Assembly (NCBI GenBank): GCA_948567375.1
Contig: OX419756.1
Coordinates: 53,112,552 to 53,176,551, forward strand
From: Lunularia cruciata
Taxonomy: Eukaryota; Streptophyta; Marchantiopsida; Lunulariales; Lunulariaceae
DNA length: 64,000 bases
Direction of reading: 5' to 3'
The notes below the pieces were generated by a model, which was not told the DNA's origin, did not search any database, and saw only the letters and a list, made by a program, of their open reading frames with translations. Made by a program: the position numbers and the translations under genes. How positions within the stretch are numbered: the first letter of the stretch is position 1; each line of letters opens with the position of its first letter. Shown here in pieces: positions 8,283 to 18,700 of this stretch.

Positions 8283-8620
8283 AATATTCTAGAAGCATCT
8301 AAGAAGCTTCTTAGGAAGCTTCCCAACTAGTTAACTTGCGCCCTAAGCAGGTAGCTTCTAGAAGCTTCTAACTAGCTTAGCTTGCACGCCAAGTAGGTGG
8401 CTTCTAGAAGGAAGCTTCTTGAGAAGCTTCCTAGTTAACTTGGCTTGCACTCCAAGAAAGCGGCTCAAGGAAACTTCTTGAGAAGCTTCAAGGGTCTTGT
8501 ATGCTACCTATAAATACCAAGGCCGAAGCTCATGCTAGGCATTCGGAGTTTTCCCTCATTCAAGTGTCCCAATGTGAGCTTCCATTCTCCTCTTTCTCTC
8601 CTCGGTTTTGGTCTTTTACA
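8211..8620 (+). repeat. E2 3' LTR (410 bp)
   Basis: It is identical to 2993-3416 except for three substitutions and loss of 14 bp in the heat-shock-element array. A perfect three-module element TTCtaGAAgcTTC remains at 8356-8368. The TATA box is retained. Confidence 0.95.
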
Positions 8621-8644
8621 ATTTGGCTAGCTCTTGGTATTACA
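8621..8644 (-). repeat. E1 5' LTR, remaining end
   Basis: This short stretch, starting with the E2 target duplication copy atttg, continues the E1 LTR. gctagctcttggtatt resembles tctagctattggttct at about 2831 in the upstream LTR unit. It ends ggtattaca, the TGTAATACC terminus in minus orientation. Confidence 0.6.
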
Positions 8645-9795
8645 ATCCTTTACCTCTAGATGATCTCTCCTCAGCTCTACTTTCTTCTTCCTCTATGTCA
8701 TTAACAAGGGACAAAAAATCTTAGACTAGTATGCAACTTCACCACCATCTTCTTCCTTTGCATTGTCTTTGCCTTTGCTCACGACTTGCATTGGTGCCTC
8801 TTCAATTGGCACCTTACTTCAAAATCTTGATCTTCTCACCTTAAGAGTAACCTTCTCCAAGCTGACATCTTCATCTTCCACGCTTTGTGCTTTACTCAGA
8901 CCTACAACTTTGGTTTGCATAGACTTCTTTGTTCTTGTTCCTCATGGTATGACCAACCTTGTCTCTTCATCTCTTTGTTGTTTGACCTCCACCATGGGAA
9001 ACTCTAGACACATCTCCTCCTTCCATACGATCAATTGCTTCATGAAATTCTCTATCCTCCTCCTCAACCGCTTCTTCTACCAGCTGCTACACCTTGGATT
9101 CTCTATCACTTCCACTACTTAATTCACTATTATTTAGGTTAAGTTCTGCCTCTTCTTTATCTATTGAGTCCTTTGACTTGTACTCAACTTCTCCTTCTGA
9201 TTCTTCTGCCAAGAATGGATCCCTCACGATGACCTTGTACCTTGACTCTAGCCTTCTCATCTTGCAAGGCTGTATTGGAGACACTCTTTCCTTAGGATGA
9301 CTTTGCTTCTTTATCTTTGGAATCTTTGGTTGCACTCTCATATCTTGGCTTGTCTTGGCAAAGTGTTCATCATTCCTCTAGAGTTGGAGAATGTATTGAC
9401 ACTCTTCTTTGTCTGCTTCTCTACTCAGATGTGGATGAAAGTGTGACACCATCTTCTTCCTTTCCTTTGCAGTCAACAAGTTCAGCCCAAGGGAAAATTG
9501 CACTAGAAACGGCACTAGATAATGCAGTGGAAAATTGATCCCTCCAATTCTAGACTATCTGCCTTTTTGCCAATGAAAACACTTTGCCCATTCACTAGTG
9601 CTCTTGCAAAATCTGGCGGAAGAAGACTACTTTGTGCTTCATCAATACGTGGTTCTATTTGGCTTGAAGAGCACCATCATCACCCCGACAATACTTCACC
9701 TTATTAGGTCTTGATATGTATTGACCTTATACCAATTCTTATACATGGAGCATTGAAGGAATTGCAGATTTTTGCAGTCTCCTCTGCACACTCTC
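8645..9795 (-). mobile_element. CC-C, distal part: coiled-coil-protein family element
   Basis: Minus-strand fragments match the CC-A and CC-B protein. SLGLNLLTAKERKKMVSHFH and EADKEECQYILQL near 9380-9480 parallel LSLNLLNLAEQNWMVLHFH and VEEQQYILQI in CC-A. An acidic/basic segment at 9087-9341 (SEGEVEYKSKDS) matches the charged middle of the family. Several stops break the frame. The element continues at 15038-15744 beyond E3 and is cut on the left by E1. No reverse transcriptase or integrase is visible. Confidence 0.7.
9791..9795. repeat. E3 target site duplication, left copy
   Basis: ctctc directly precedes the E3 LTR and is repeated exactly at 15038-15042. Confidence 0.9.
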
Positions 9796-10173
9796 TATAA
9801 AAGACCAAGGCCAAGGAGAGAAATAGGAGAATGGAAACTCACATTGGGACACTTGAATGAGGGAAAACTCTAAATGCATAGCATGAGCTTTGGCTTTGGT
9901 ATTTATAGGTAGCATATAAAGCCCTTGAGAAGCTACCTCAAGCCACTTTCTTAGAGTGAAGCCAAGTTAACCATTTCTAGAAGTTGCCTATTTGGCATGC
10001 AAGCTAAGCTAGTTGGAAGCTTCTAGAAGCTACTTACTTGAGGTGCAAGCTAAGCTAGCCAAGAAGCTTTTCAAGAAACTTCGTAGATACTTCCAGAATA
10101 TTCTAGGCTAATTTGTCTTATTTGCTACTTTGTTAGCCCTACTAACTTCATTGCTCAACTCCATATTGTTACA
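9796..10173 (-). repeat. E3 3' LTR (378 bp)
   Basis: In minus orientation it starts TGTAACAATATGG and ends ggtcttttata, where the terminal CA has become TA. It is about 60 bp shorter than the 5' copy, with deletions in the heat-shock-element region. A TATA box and several GAA/TTC pairs remain. Confidence 0.9.
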
Positions 10174-11346
10174 TATTCCCCCATTGCTAGTTGGTGACGT
10201 CCGTTGCCATTGAAGCTTCAAACTCTTGGATGGCCATCTGTGCATTTTGCAGGTGAGAAAGAAGTTCTTATGTGGCATCATGAAGGGGATACCCTTTCCA
10301 AAGGACCTTGTACTTCGTATGTTGTTGGCATCCTTGTTGGATGTGGCAACGCATAAGGATACGATCAACTTCATACTCCTCATGATTATTGATAGGGATA
10401 GGGGGAGGAGGAGGTTGGACTCAAGAGGAAAAAGAATGCCATGTGTACTTCTCCCATCATGATGGTTGAATAAATTATCAAAGTAGAGTTGCTCCAAGGT
10501 TGGAGCATCTACAGTATCAACCGTTGGTGTCAAATGGATTTGCTTACTAAGCTTATCCACAAACACCACAATTGTTGTATGACCTTGTTGTGTCTTGGGC
10601 AAGGAAGTAATGAGATCTAAGCTCATATGTTCCCAATGAGTAGTTGGAATAGGAAGTGGCTGAAGGAGTCCACTTAGCTTCTGGTTACTGGCCTTGTTGC
10701 ATTGACAACTCTCAAACAATTGGAAAAACTCCCAAACATCTTGTCTCATGTTGGGCCACCACCATTGGTGTTGGAGTGTACCCAAGGTCATGTCCACCCC
10801 GCTATGACCAAATTTTGGTAGATCATGGGCTTCTTGAAGGCGTGCAAGTCGGAGATCACCTTTGGCTGGAACATAGATCCGGTCCGCATGGAATAGAAGA
10901 CCTTCCTTGAAGGAGAAGGTGTTGTACTCCTTATTGCTTGCTGTTAGACAACCATGTACCATTTGGAAGAAGGGATCTTGTTGTAGAGCTGACCAAAACT
11001 TGTTATGGACCTTGGGGTCAATTGACACTATTGTAATTGTTGCCGTGATGAGAAGAAGAGACTTCAAATCAGGTCGTTGTGATAGAGCATCAAGGATGAC
11101 ATGGAACCAACTTGGTTTGTACTCAAGTTTGATGTCAAAAAATTGGAGTTGCTCTTCCCATCGATGATGTTGACTCTTCATGTGTTCCAAGTGTAAGGTT
11201 TGCAACAATAGCTTGTGATCAGTTTGCATGATCACTTGTTTCCCCAAGAAATAATGCTTCCATACCTTGGTGGCATATACCATTGCAAGTTGTTCCCGAT
11301 CTTGAGCAAAGTAATTTCTTTCAGCTGTACTTACTTGGTGAGACAC
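10108..11346 (-). CDS. E3 RNase H, integrase fragment and LTR-encoded tail (412 aa ORF)
   Basis: This uninterrupted ORF begins in RNase H (AERNYFAQDREQL, MQTDHKLLLQTL), runs through the integrase zinc region (HSGVDMTLGTLQ, CQCNKASNQ) and SLDLITSLPK with the first catalytic Asp, and then jumps after FNHHDGRS to a segment homologous to the E2 chromodomain region read in another frame (MRSMKLIVSLCV). The second Asp and the Glu of the DDE triad are lost. It ends inside the 3' LTR after GGICNNMELSNEV, as in E2. It is a deletion fusion, not a functional integrase, though the reading frame is open for 412 residues. Confidence 0.85.
   Translation of the reverse strand: MSHQVSTAERNYFAQDREQLAMVYATKVWKHYFLGKQVIMQTDHKLLLQTLHLEHMKSQHHRWEEQLQFFDIKLEYKPSWFHVILDALSQRPDLKSLLLITATITIVSIDPKVHNKFWSALQQDPFFQMVHGCLTASNKEYNTFSFKEGLLFHADRIYVPAKGDLRLARLQEAHDLPKFGHSGVDMTLGTLQHQWWWPNMRQDVWEFFQLFESCQCNKASNQKLSGLLQPLPIPTTHWEHMSLDLITSLPKTQQGHTTIVVFVDKLSKQIHLTPTVDTVDAPTLEQLYFDNLFNHHDGRSTHGILFPLESNLLLPLSLSIIMRSMKLIVSLCVATSNKDANNIRSTRSFGKGIPFMMPHKNFFLTCKMHRWPSKSLKLQWQRTSPTSNGGICNNMELSNEVSRANKVANKTN
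10174..10187 (-). other. E3 polypurine tract
   Basis: The minus strand reads aatgggggaata immediately before the 3' LTR, the same position and sequence type as E2. Confidence 0.75.
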
Positions 11347-12641
11347 AAAGGCAATGGGATGTAGTCCATTTGGGAATCTTGTTGCAACATAGCTCTAATT
11401 GCAAAGTTAGAAGCATCAAAATCAACCACACAAGGTAGTTGAGGATCATATGGTTGAAGAATGGGTCTTGAAGACACCATATGCTTTAACTTTTGGAATG
11501 CTTCTTCATGCTTGGTGGTCAACTAGAAGCTCAAGTTATTTCCCAAGAGGTCAGTCAATGGTGCAGGCATATGAGCATAATAGTAGATGAACCGTTGGTA
11601 AAAACTGGTCAATCCATTGAATGCCCGTAAGTCTTTAGCATCCTTTGGAGTAGGCCAATCAGTAAAAGCCTTGATCTTCTCTTCTTCCATCTTGATCCCC
11701 TCTGATGAGATCTTATGACCCAAGAAGGTAACCTCCTTCTGCCAAAAGGCACACTTTGATTTCTTGCAATAAAATTTCCATTATTATAGGCATCTTAGGA
11801 CTTCTCACACATGATTCATGTGTTCTGCCTCCATCTTCCTATAGATTCAGATATCATCCAAGAACACCACCATGGACCAATCCAATAGTCCATCCAACAC
11901 CTGATGCATCTGATCCATGAAGACCATTGGAGCATTAGTGAGTCCAAAAGGTAGAACTTTCTACTCAAAATACCCATACCTTGTGCAAAAGGTAGTCTTT
12001 TGCACATCCTCTTTATCAATAAGAATTTGCCAATAGCTGCTACAAAGATCCAACTTGGAAAAGTAATGTGCTTCACTTAGTTGATCAAGCAAGTCATCAA
12101 TCCAAAGCAAGGGATATGCATTCTTCACGGTTTGCTTATTGAGCACACGGTAATCAATACAAAAACAAAGTCTTCCATCTTTCTTTTGAACAAATAGTAC
12201 CGGTGCTCCCCAAGGAGAGGTACTATGTAGTATGAAGTCCTTCTCCAAAAATTTTGTAGGTGTTGTTTGCAACTCCTCCAACTCCTTTGGTGAGAGCCGA
12301 TAGATTGGTCTACTCACTAGAGTACTCCTTGGCAATAACTTGATCTTGAAGGGCATACCTCAATCGGAGGGTAATCCCTTTGGTAGATCATCCAAAAAGA
12401 CGTCCGCAAACTCTTGAACTATCCAATCAACCATTGCTTGATGAGGCCCTTGACCCTCCTTAGATTGTTCTTGTGCAATCGGCTTGATCCACACCGTGAA
12501 TACAGAATTATCTTCCTCCAAAGCTTGCTCTATGGCTGCTTTACTAACCAACTTCCCTTCTAGGGACTCATTTCTCTTCCAAGCTTGCTCTATGGTTGAC
12601 TTCTTGGCAAACTTCCCATATTGGGACTCATCTCCCTTCAA
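11331..12641 (-). pseudogene. E3 reverse transcriptase remnant
   Basis: The fragments at 12641-12360, 12356-11961, 11723-11523 and 11522-11331 carry, in order, the protease-RT linker, [40 protein letters not shown], then the connection (MGHKISSEGIKM, FNGLTSFYQRFI) and the RNase H start (VDFDASNFAIRAML). Around 11760-11960 the FLDD region lies out of frame (ORF at 12076-11816). Frameshifts and stops separate the pieces. Homology to E2 is obvious throughout. Confidence 0.85.
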
Positions 12642-13330
12642 GGTTTGCTTTATGGCTACCTTCTTGACAAACTTCCCATCTTAGGACTGACTATTCTTAG
12701 GTGTCTTACTCAAAGGTGCCAAACAAACCTAATCAGAAATTCCTACCTTGGTGTTGTACTTGAATTTATCGTCGAGTCCAATCAAATTGAACCTTATGAC
12801 GTTCAAGCCAAAGTAGACCCAGAATGATATCATAGTGTAGAGGTGCCACTACAAACCTCATACCCTCCAAATACTCCTTCTCAATCTTGAAGGTAACAGG
12901 ATGCAAGGTGCGGAATGCAGAACCCTTTCTACCATCCGCCATCATCAAACTACTCCCAATCATTGGCTTGATAGGAATACCCAATTCCTTTGCTACTTGT
13001 ATAGATATGCAATTTTGTGAACTTCCAAAATCAACCTAAATCCTACAACCCTAATTAGATGTCGTACCTTGCAAGTGAAGCAAACTTGCATAGGTTGAGC
13101 TTTCAATCCCATTGGAACTAATCAAGCTCCCAATAGGCGGCTTGAAATCTCCTACTTGGATTCTTCATTTCCCTAATCATTTTGTTCCATAAACTCCATC
13201 TGGGGAACTTGTCAAGGTTGCTCATTCCTAAGTGGGCATTTAGGAATGTGATGTCAAACTTGGCAACAATAAAAAAAACCTCCATTTTTTCACAATCTTT
13301 CTTTCTCCATTGTACCAAGTGGTCTCAGTT
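12500..13330 (-). pseudogene. E3 protease and tandem-repeat linker, degenerate
   Basis: On the minus strand the protease segment shows VDFGSS near 13020-13040, followed by SLMMADGRKGSAFRTLH and YDIILGLLWLERH. A TAG and a TAG-like stop lie just before VDFGSS. The D-F-G active-site variant is the same as in E2. Three repeat units follow at about 12690-12500. A degraded zinc knuckle near 13245-13290 has its first Cys replaced by Phe, so the RNA-binding motif is lost. Confidence 0.75.
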
Positions 13331-13990
13331 AGATAGCATCAATCTCCGTTGTGCCGGTTCTTCTACCCATGAATAGTGTACTAGTAGGTCTTGTGTATGT
13401 TGAGGTCAAGACAAAGTTGTTGCCACCAAGGACTCAAAACGCTCAGCCAATTGCATGGCTTCTTCTATGTTTTGTGGTTCCCGCATGGTCACCTCCAATT
13501 TGGTTTGTGACTTCAATCCCCGCACAAATTGATCTAGAACTTCATCTTCTTGTATATCTGGAATCTGCATGATGATGTTTTGAAATTGTGTGATGTAGCT
13601 CCTTATTTGAGCAAACTTGCTTCAACTCTGCCAATTTATCTCATCCGGCTCGGGTGGTATCTATGGTTTAAAACTGACCCAATATTGCATCCTTGAATTC
13701 TGCCCATGTCAAAATTGGTGCAACAAACTATCATTCCACTTGCTCCACTCGGAATTGCCACCAAAGTTTTGCGACACCATCTAATTGGCTAGAGGCCAAG
13801 AGAATTTGTTTTTGTTCATCTTGAAGATTGGTGGCTTCAAAGTAACATTCGCAGTCAAACACAAAATTCTCCATTGTGCTTGGAAGATTCTTGCCTTCAA
13901 ACACCTTGGGTTTTGGAAATCAAATGTAATCTTCTCCATCTCGAATTGGCACTCTCTCTATCTATTCTTATCGATGCTAATCTTGTTCAT
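13330..13990 (-). pseudogene. E3 gag remnant
   Basis: The minus strand is homologous to E2 gag: the FEMEKI segment near 13930, the capsid region around 13700-13900 and the region matching VEQAMQLAERF near 13440-13480. Multiple stops and frameshifts prevent any ORF above 70 residues in the true frame. It shares with E2 the TGA after LS near 13405 and the frame break near 13915, showing that both descend from an already damaged source. Confidence 0.7.
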
Positions 13991-14499
13991 CCAACAATCG
14001 TGTAAGGTGCTCGATTTGTTGTCACACAAGGATAATGTTTGGTATTGCCGCTATAGCTATGACTCTATCCCATTACTCCAAATTTATCTAATTGATTAGC
14101 ACATAGATGTAGTACATCCACCGTCCTCCATAAGTTACAAATAGAAGTATCAAGGGCTCCTCAGACATGGTGATCACATGTAGAAAATCTTATCCAAAGC
14201 GTGAGGTGATGAATTGTGTGAAACTCTCTCTATCTGTTCTTATGGATGTTGATCTTGTTCATCCAACAATTGAGTAAGGTGCTTGATTTGTTGTTACATC
14301 ACAAGGAGAACATCTGGTATTGCCGCCATAGCTACTACTCTATCCCACAACTCCAAATTTCTCTAATTGATTAGCACATAGATGTAGCACATCCACCGTC
14401 CTCCATAAGTTACAAACAGAAGTATCAAGGGCTCCTCATACATGGTGATCATATTAGAAAATCTTACCCAAAGCATGAGGTGATGAATTGTGTGAAATG
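13951..14499 (-). repeat. Tandem duplication of E3 leader and gag start (two units of about 272 bp)
   Basis: The units 13951-14222 and 14223 to about 14499 both run from a ctctctatct stretch through ttcatccaacaat, the gag start region and gatgaattgtgtgaaa. They differ by scattered substitutions. The outer unit still joins the leader ORF region and primer site. Confidence 0.85.
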
Positions 14500-14580
14500 A
14501 TGCTTGAGTAATATCTAGACATGAAAATCCCAATGGTTTGGCGGAAGTGGATTTGGTGGTCTATAAATTCCATCCATCCC
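14360..14580 (-). pseudogene. E3 leader ORF, broken
   Basis: The minus strand starts MDGIYRPPNPLPPN like the E2 leader ORF and continues with homologous sequence, but carries stops after WDFHV and in the FG-x-D segment. It confirms the module is inherited in this family and not always kept open. Confidence 0.7.
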
Positions 14581-14586
14581 ATTCCT

Positions 14587-14598
14587 ACTCTGATACTA
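14587..14598 (-). other. E3 primer binding site, two mismatches
   Basis: The minus strand reads TAGTATCAGAGT one base after the LTR end. This is the initiator-Met primer site with G-to-A and C-to-T changes. Confidence 0.8.
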
Positions 14599-14599
14599 A

Positions 14600-15037
14600 T
14601 GTAAAAGACCAAGGCCAAGGAGAGAAATAAGAGAATAGAAACTCACAGTGGGACACTTGAATGAGGGAAAACTCCAAATCCCTAGCATGAGCTTTGGCTT
14701 TGGTATTTATAGGTAATATACAAGGTCCTTGAGAAGCTTTTCAAGAAGCTTCCTCGAGCCACTCTCTGAGAGTGCAAGCCAAGTTAACCAGGAAGCTTCA
14801 CAAGAAGCTTTCTTCTAGAAGCCGCCTACTTGGCGTGCAAGCTAAGCTAGCTAAAAGCTTCTAGAAGCTTCCTTCTAGAAGCTACTTACTTGAGGTGCAA
14901 GCTAAGCTAGCCAAGAAGCTTCCCAAGAAGCTTTCCAAGAAGCTTCCTAGATACTTCCAGAATATTCTAGGCTAATTTGTCTTATTTGCAACTTTGTTAG
15001 CCCTACTAACTTTGTTGCTACACTCCATATTGTTACA
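14600..15037 (-). repeat. E3 5' LTR (438 bp) with heat-shock elements
   Basis: It starts (minus) TGTAACAATATGG and ends ggtcttttaca. Inverted GAA/TTC modules fill 14730-14960, including TTCtaGAAgcTTC at 14859-14871. A TATA box lies at 14704-14711 on the minus strand. The layout matches E2. Confidence 0.9.
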
Positions 15038-15744
15038 CTCTCCCTTCCCAAGGAATGTAGCTTTGGTTTCCTCACCAGTCTCTCTCTCCAGAACCAATCT
15101 CCAGTTTGACTCTGTCCATCAAGCTGGATCGCCCTCTTCCCTTCTTCCTCTAGGCACTCCTCACAATCACTTGTAGTTACTTCTGCCATGAAACTTGGAA
15201 AACTAAAGTTCAGGTTCCACGCCTGAAAAGTGATCCAAAGTCTACTCAAGACTTTGATTTTTGCTATTACATCTAACCTTTGAATCACAAGATTTCTCAC
15301 TGCAAGTGAGGGACTCTTCTTCTCACCCCTCATTGGCATCATGCAATCTCTTACTCGTGGTAGCTAGAAGATAATCCGTTCATCTCCTAGATGCGAGATT
15401 CTGATTCCTTCATGATTTTTAAACATCAAACTCTTGGATGGCTTTAATAGACACTCTTTTGGTTTGACTACTTTGTGGCTTAGGATACTTGTGTGACATT
15501 TTGAAATCCCTTTGACAAAGTCTTGATTTTTATAGTTCTTTGCTGCGTGGTCTTTCCTCAGTCACTCTTCATTGATAATCACACATTTTGCATGAGTTTC
15601 TCTTGGCACTATCAAGTGTAGCCCGCTTATGCCTTAGCCATTTTCTTGCTTGTACCTTCTTGGTTGATAAACTTGAAGGAAATTTGTTCTTTTGTCTTTG
15701 CATGAGATTGATCATCCAAGGCAAAGTTTACTTTCTTTGGGTTT
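15038..15744 (-). mobile_element. CC-C, proximal part: promoter and ORF start
   Basis: This is the 5' part of the coiled-coil family copy. The protein start MMPMRGEKKSPS (15342) leads into VLSRLWITFQAWNLNFSF, matching CC-A (VLSRLWITFLAWNWNVSF) and CC-B. A minus-strand TATA box (CTATAAAAATC) lies at 15525-15534, about 185 bases upstream. The left copy of the ctctc duplication is at 9791; the right copy is 15038-15042. The unit is cut at 15744, where CC-A begins. Confidence 0.7.
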
Positions 15745-18700
15745 TGTGACAACCCGGAAAATATCACTTTTGCGGTAATCGGGTAAGTAAAGTTTGTTCC
15801 CACAGAGATACGAGTCAGAATTGGTCAAATACAAAGTCAAACAGTAACATGTAGTTCTTCTTGGTTGTGTCTTTAATCTCTCAAGTAGAAACCACACCCA
15901 TAAGAGAGTAAGAAGCACCAACTTGCAGTCTTGTCACAAATTAACACTCCTTAATTACAAATCCTTCAATTCTTTCCAAACAATCTTGATTGTGATGATT
16001 CAAGCTCTCCCAAAAATGACACTTCACTGCAAAACAACTTTGCCTTGGAATTGTGTTCCACCCCTCCACTGAAGGCTCAACTTCCTCAATCAAAATTGCT
16101 TCACATCAACCTCGCACTGCACTCACAAATGTAGAATACTACTAACACTACAATTCCTCTCAGATCTGTCAAGGCATTGCTTAGATTGCACTTCACTCAG
16201 GATCAAACACACAGAATGAAGATCAAGGCTGTGGACTCCACATCCAACAAACACTCTGACTTGCACTTCAAATTTCTCCAAACACTCACAAACACAATTG
16301 CAAAGTTGATACTCGGAATCAAGCTCAAGCAACGAGCACTGCTTCACAGCACTTCACTTTATCTATTCTCAGAAATAATGAGCACTGAACAACATTTTCC
16401 TGCGAATGTTGCTCTTAAGTAGTGGACAAATCGATAGTTCTAACAACAACTCTTCTAACCTGCAGATCCAAAATGACAATGCACCTCTTCATATCTGCCT
16501 CTTCATATCTCAAAATTTTTACTACTCCGATCCAATGTCTACTTCTTCTTTGGCTTTCAAACCGAACCTGAAGTAAATTTACTTCCTACTACTCTTTCCT
16601 TGGGTTTCACATCTTCTACTTCCTCTACCAATTCCAGCAATTCTCTTTCCTGATCTGAAATTCCACTAGTGGGTAATCTATCTAAATCCTCATCTCTCAA
16701 CCCACTCTTCTCTAATGTCTCCAATGGTAACTCCAAAGACATTTGTACTCCTATGTTATCTACCTTGGGTTTTGCTCTAACATCTTTCCAAAGCTTTTCT
16801 ATCTCAATTTTCACTAAGTCTAATCTAATCGCAATATTATCTTCTACCTCTAAAATCTTCCTTTCTACACGAGTTCTGAGACTGATTAGCAAGGCGTTCA
16901 AATCGGTATCTTTTGCTTGTCTTTGCCTTGTCTCCTGCACCAACAACTTCAACTCGTGCAGCCTCGTCTCCTCAATCCAAATACTAGCTTCTGTACTTAG
17001 CATTGCATTCATTTGGAGGACTATCTCCTTCAACGGCTCCAATCTGGTCTTCCTCTCATGTTCACAATCTGCAAGCCAGTCCTCTCGGTACATCGCCAAC
17101 TCCTCCTTGAACTTGGCTTTCACGTCTCCTTCTCCTTCTGTACAACCTTCTCCTCCTGATTACGAAGTAACTCTTGTAATTGGTCTTCTTCTTGGTATCG
17201 TGCCGCCAACTCTCTTTGCCAGAGTTGCTTCTTCTCCTTGACACTCCCCATCACCCTATTGAGCTCCTGATCCTTTGCTGCTACCCTTGCCATAGCATGG
17301 ATTACTTCTACTCTTGAATCAGCAAACTACTACTTCAAGATCTCATACTCCGCTACTTGTCTCTCCCTTGCTATATCACTCTTCTTCACAAGATCCTCTC
17401 AATAATTTACTTCTCTCTTCAGATCGTCAATTACCTGACTTCTTACTACTGCCTCCGCTTGCAGTACTTCTCTTTCCTCCTCACCTTGGGTTATACTCTT
17501 CTTCAACTCCAAGTTTTCTTCTTCTAATCTCGCCAACACCTGCAATACAGTCTTTACCTCCGGACATGTCGACTGCATTTCCTTCTTCTTGTACTCCATC
17601 TTTACCAGTAGAGGACATACCACATCCCGCAGGTACTCCACTCCATTGCTCGGGATTACTTCTTCTCGTGTGGCCACTTCTCTTTGTACTTCGTGTTCAT
17701 CCAATACTCGTCTTCTTCTCTGCAGTCTTCATATTGGAATCAAAGCCTCACTTCCCGAGCTTTCACTTACCTCTTCTTTTGCCTTACTTAGCCCCGCTTC
17801 ACACTTCACCTTATGTCTCGAGCAAACTCCTCACTGTACTATGATCTTCTTCTCTTTGGGCACAGTTACTTTGTCTTCCAACTGTGTGTTGTCTTCGGCT
17901 TCCATCTCGGCTTGCACTTCTTTGTTTTCTTCAGCCACTGGCGCCGATGTCATTTCTCCTCCTTCATCACTATCACTACTCGTATCCCCACTCTGCAGCA
18001 TTAGCTCAGGCTCCTCCTTGTGTTTTGAGTCTTTAGTTTTGAGCTCGGCCTCTCCTTCTGAGTCTTTGTCCTCCGACTCGATTACCACCATACCTCGCCT
18101 CCGGTTGCCTCTTCGTGTCTTCCGAGGTTTCTTCATGTCTTTGGCATCACCTTGCCAACTTCTCTTCTTCATAGTCGGGGTACTCACTGCGACCTCCATG
18201 TTCTTCCCCGTCTTTGATAGTAGTCATCAATGCTCCTGATTTGCAAGATGTATTGCTGCTCCTCGACGTTGACCTCCTTTCGCAAATCAGGATGGAAGTG
18301 CAACACCATCCAATTTTGCTCAGCCAAGTTCAGCAAGTTGAGACTGAGGTAGAAGTGTGCTGCAAACGGCACGATGTAGTGTGGAAGCGACATATCCCGC
18401 AAATTCCACACCATCTGCCTTGTTCTCCCGTGAAAACACCTTGCCTAATTAATTGGTTCTCCTACGAAAAGCTTGTGAAAGAACACCACTTGGTGTTTCA
18501 TCACATAAGTGGTTTGCTCCAACTTCAGGATAGCCATTAGTGCACTCACAATCCCTCTCTTCACAAGGTCTTTGTAGCTCTCAACCTTATACCCGTTCTT
18601 CGTCCGCTTTGACGAGAAGGCATCTCTCACCTCTTGGGTCTCTTGAGCTATCTCTCCCTTTCCCAAGAACGTGGCCCCCTGCTCCGAGCCTGCTTCCTTC

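Larger units (their letters stand above)
2993..8620 (+). mobile_element. E2: Ty3/gypsy chromovirus with heat-shock-element LTRs
   Basis: The element has a 424-bp 5' LTR, initiator-Met primer site, leader ORF, gag, protease, reverse transcriptase, RNase H, integrase, chromodomain, polypurine tract and a 410-bp 3' LTR. Flanks read atatg (2988-2992) and atttg (8621-8625), a target duplication with one mismatch. The LTRs differ by three substitutions and one 14-bp indel, which implies a recent insertion. The internal coding region nevertheless has about ten stops and several frameshifts. It sits inside the E1 LTR. Confidence 0.95.
9796..15037 (-). mobile_element. E3: chromovirus related to E2, integrase-deleted
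   Basis: The minus-strand element has LTRs at 14600-15037 and 9796-10173, a primer site with two mismatches, degenerate gag, protease, reverse transcriptase/RNase H, the first half of integrase and part of the chromodomain. Flanking ctctc repeats are perfect. About 650 bp present in E2 (roughly 7290-7945), covering most of the integrase core, is absent. The element is structurally complete for its ends but non-autonomous. It is inserted in CC-C. Confidence 0.93.

Noticed and set aside
17314-18239. Serine/leucine-rich plus-strand ORFs (176 and 216 codons)
   Set aside because: They are antisense shadows of the low-complexity coiled-coil gene CC-A.
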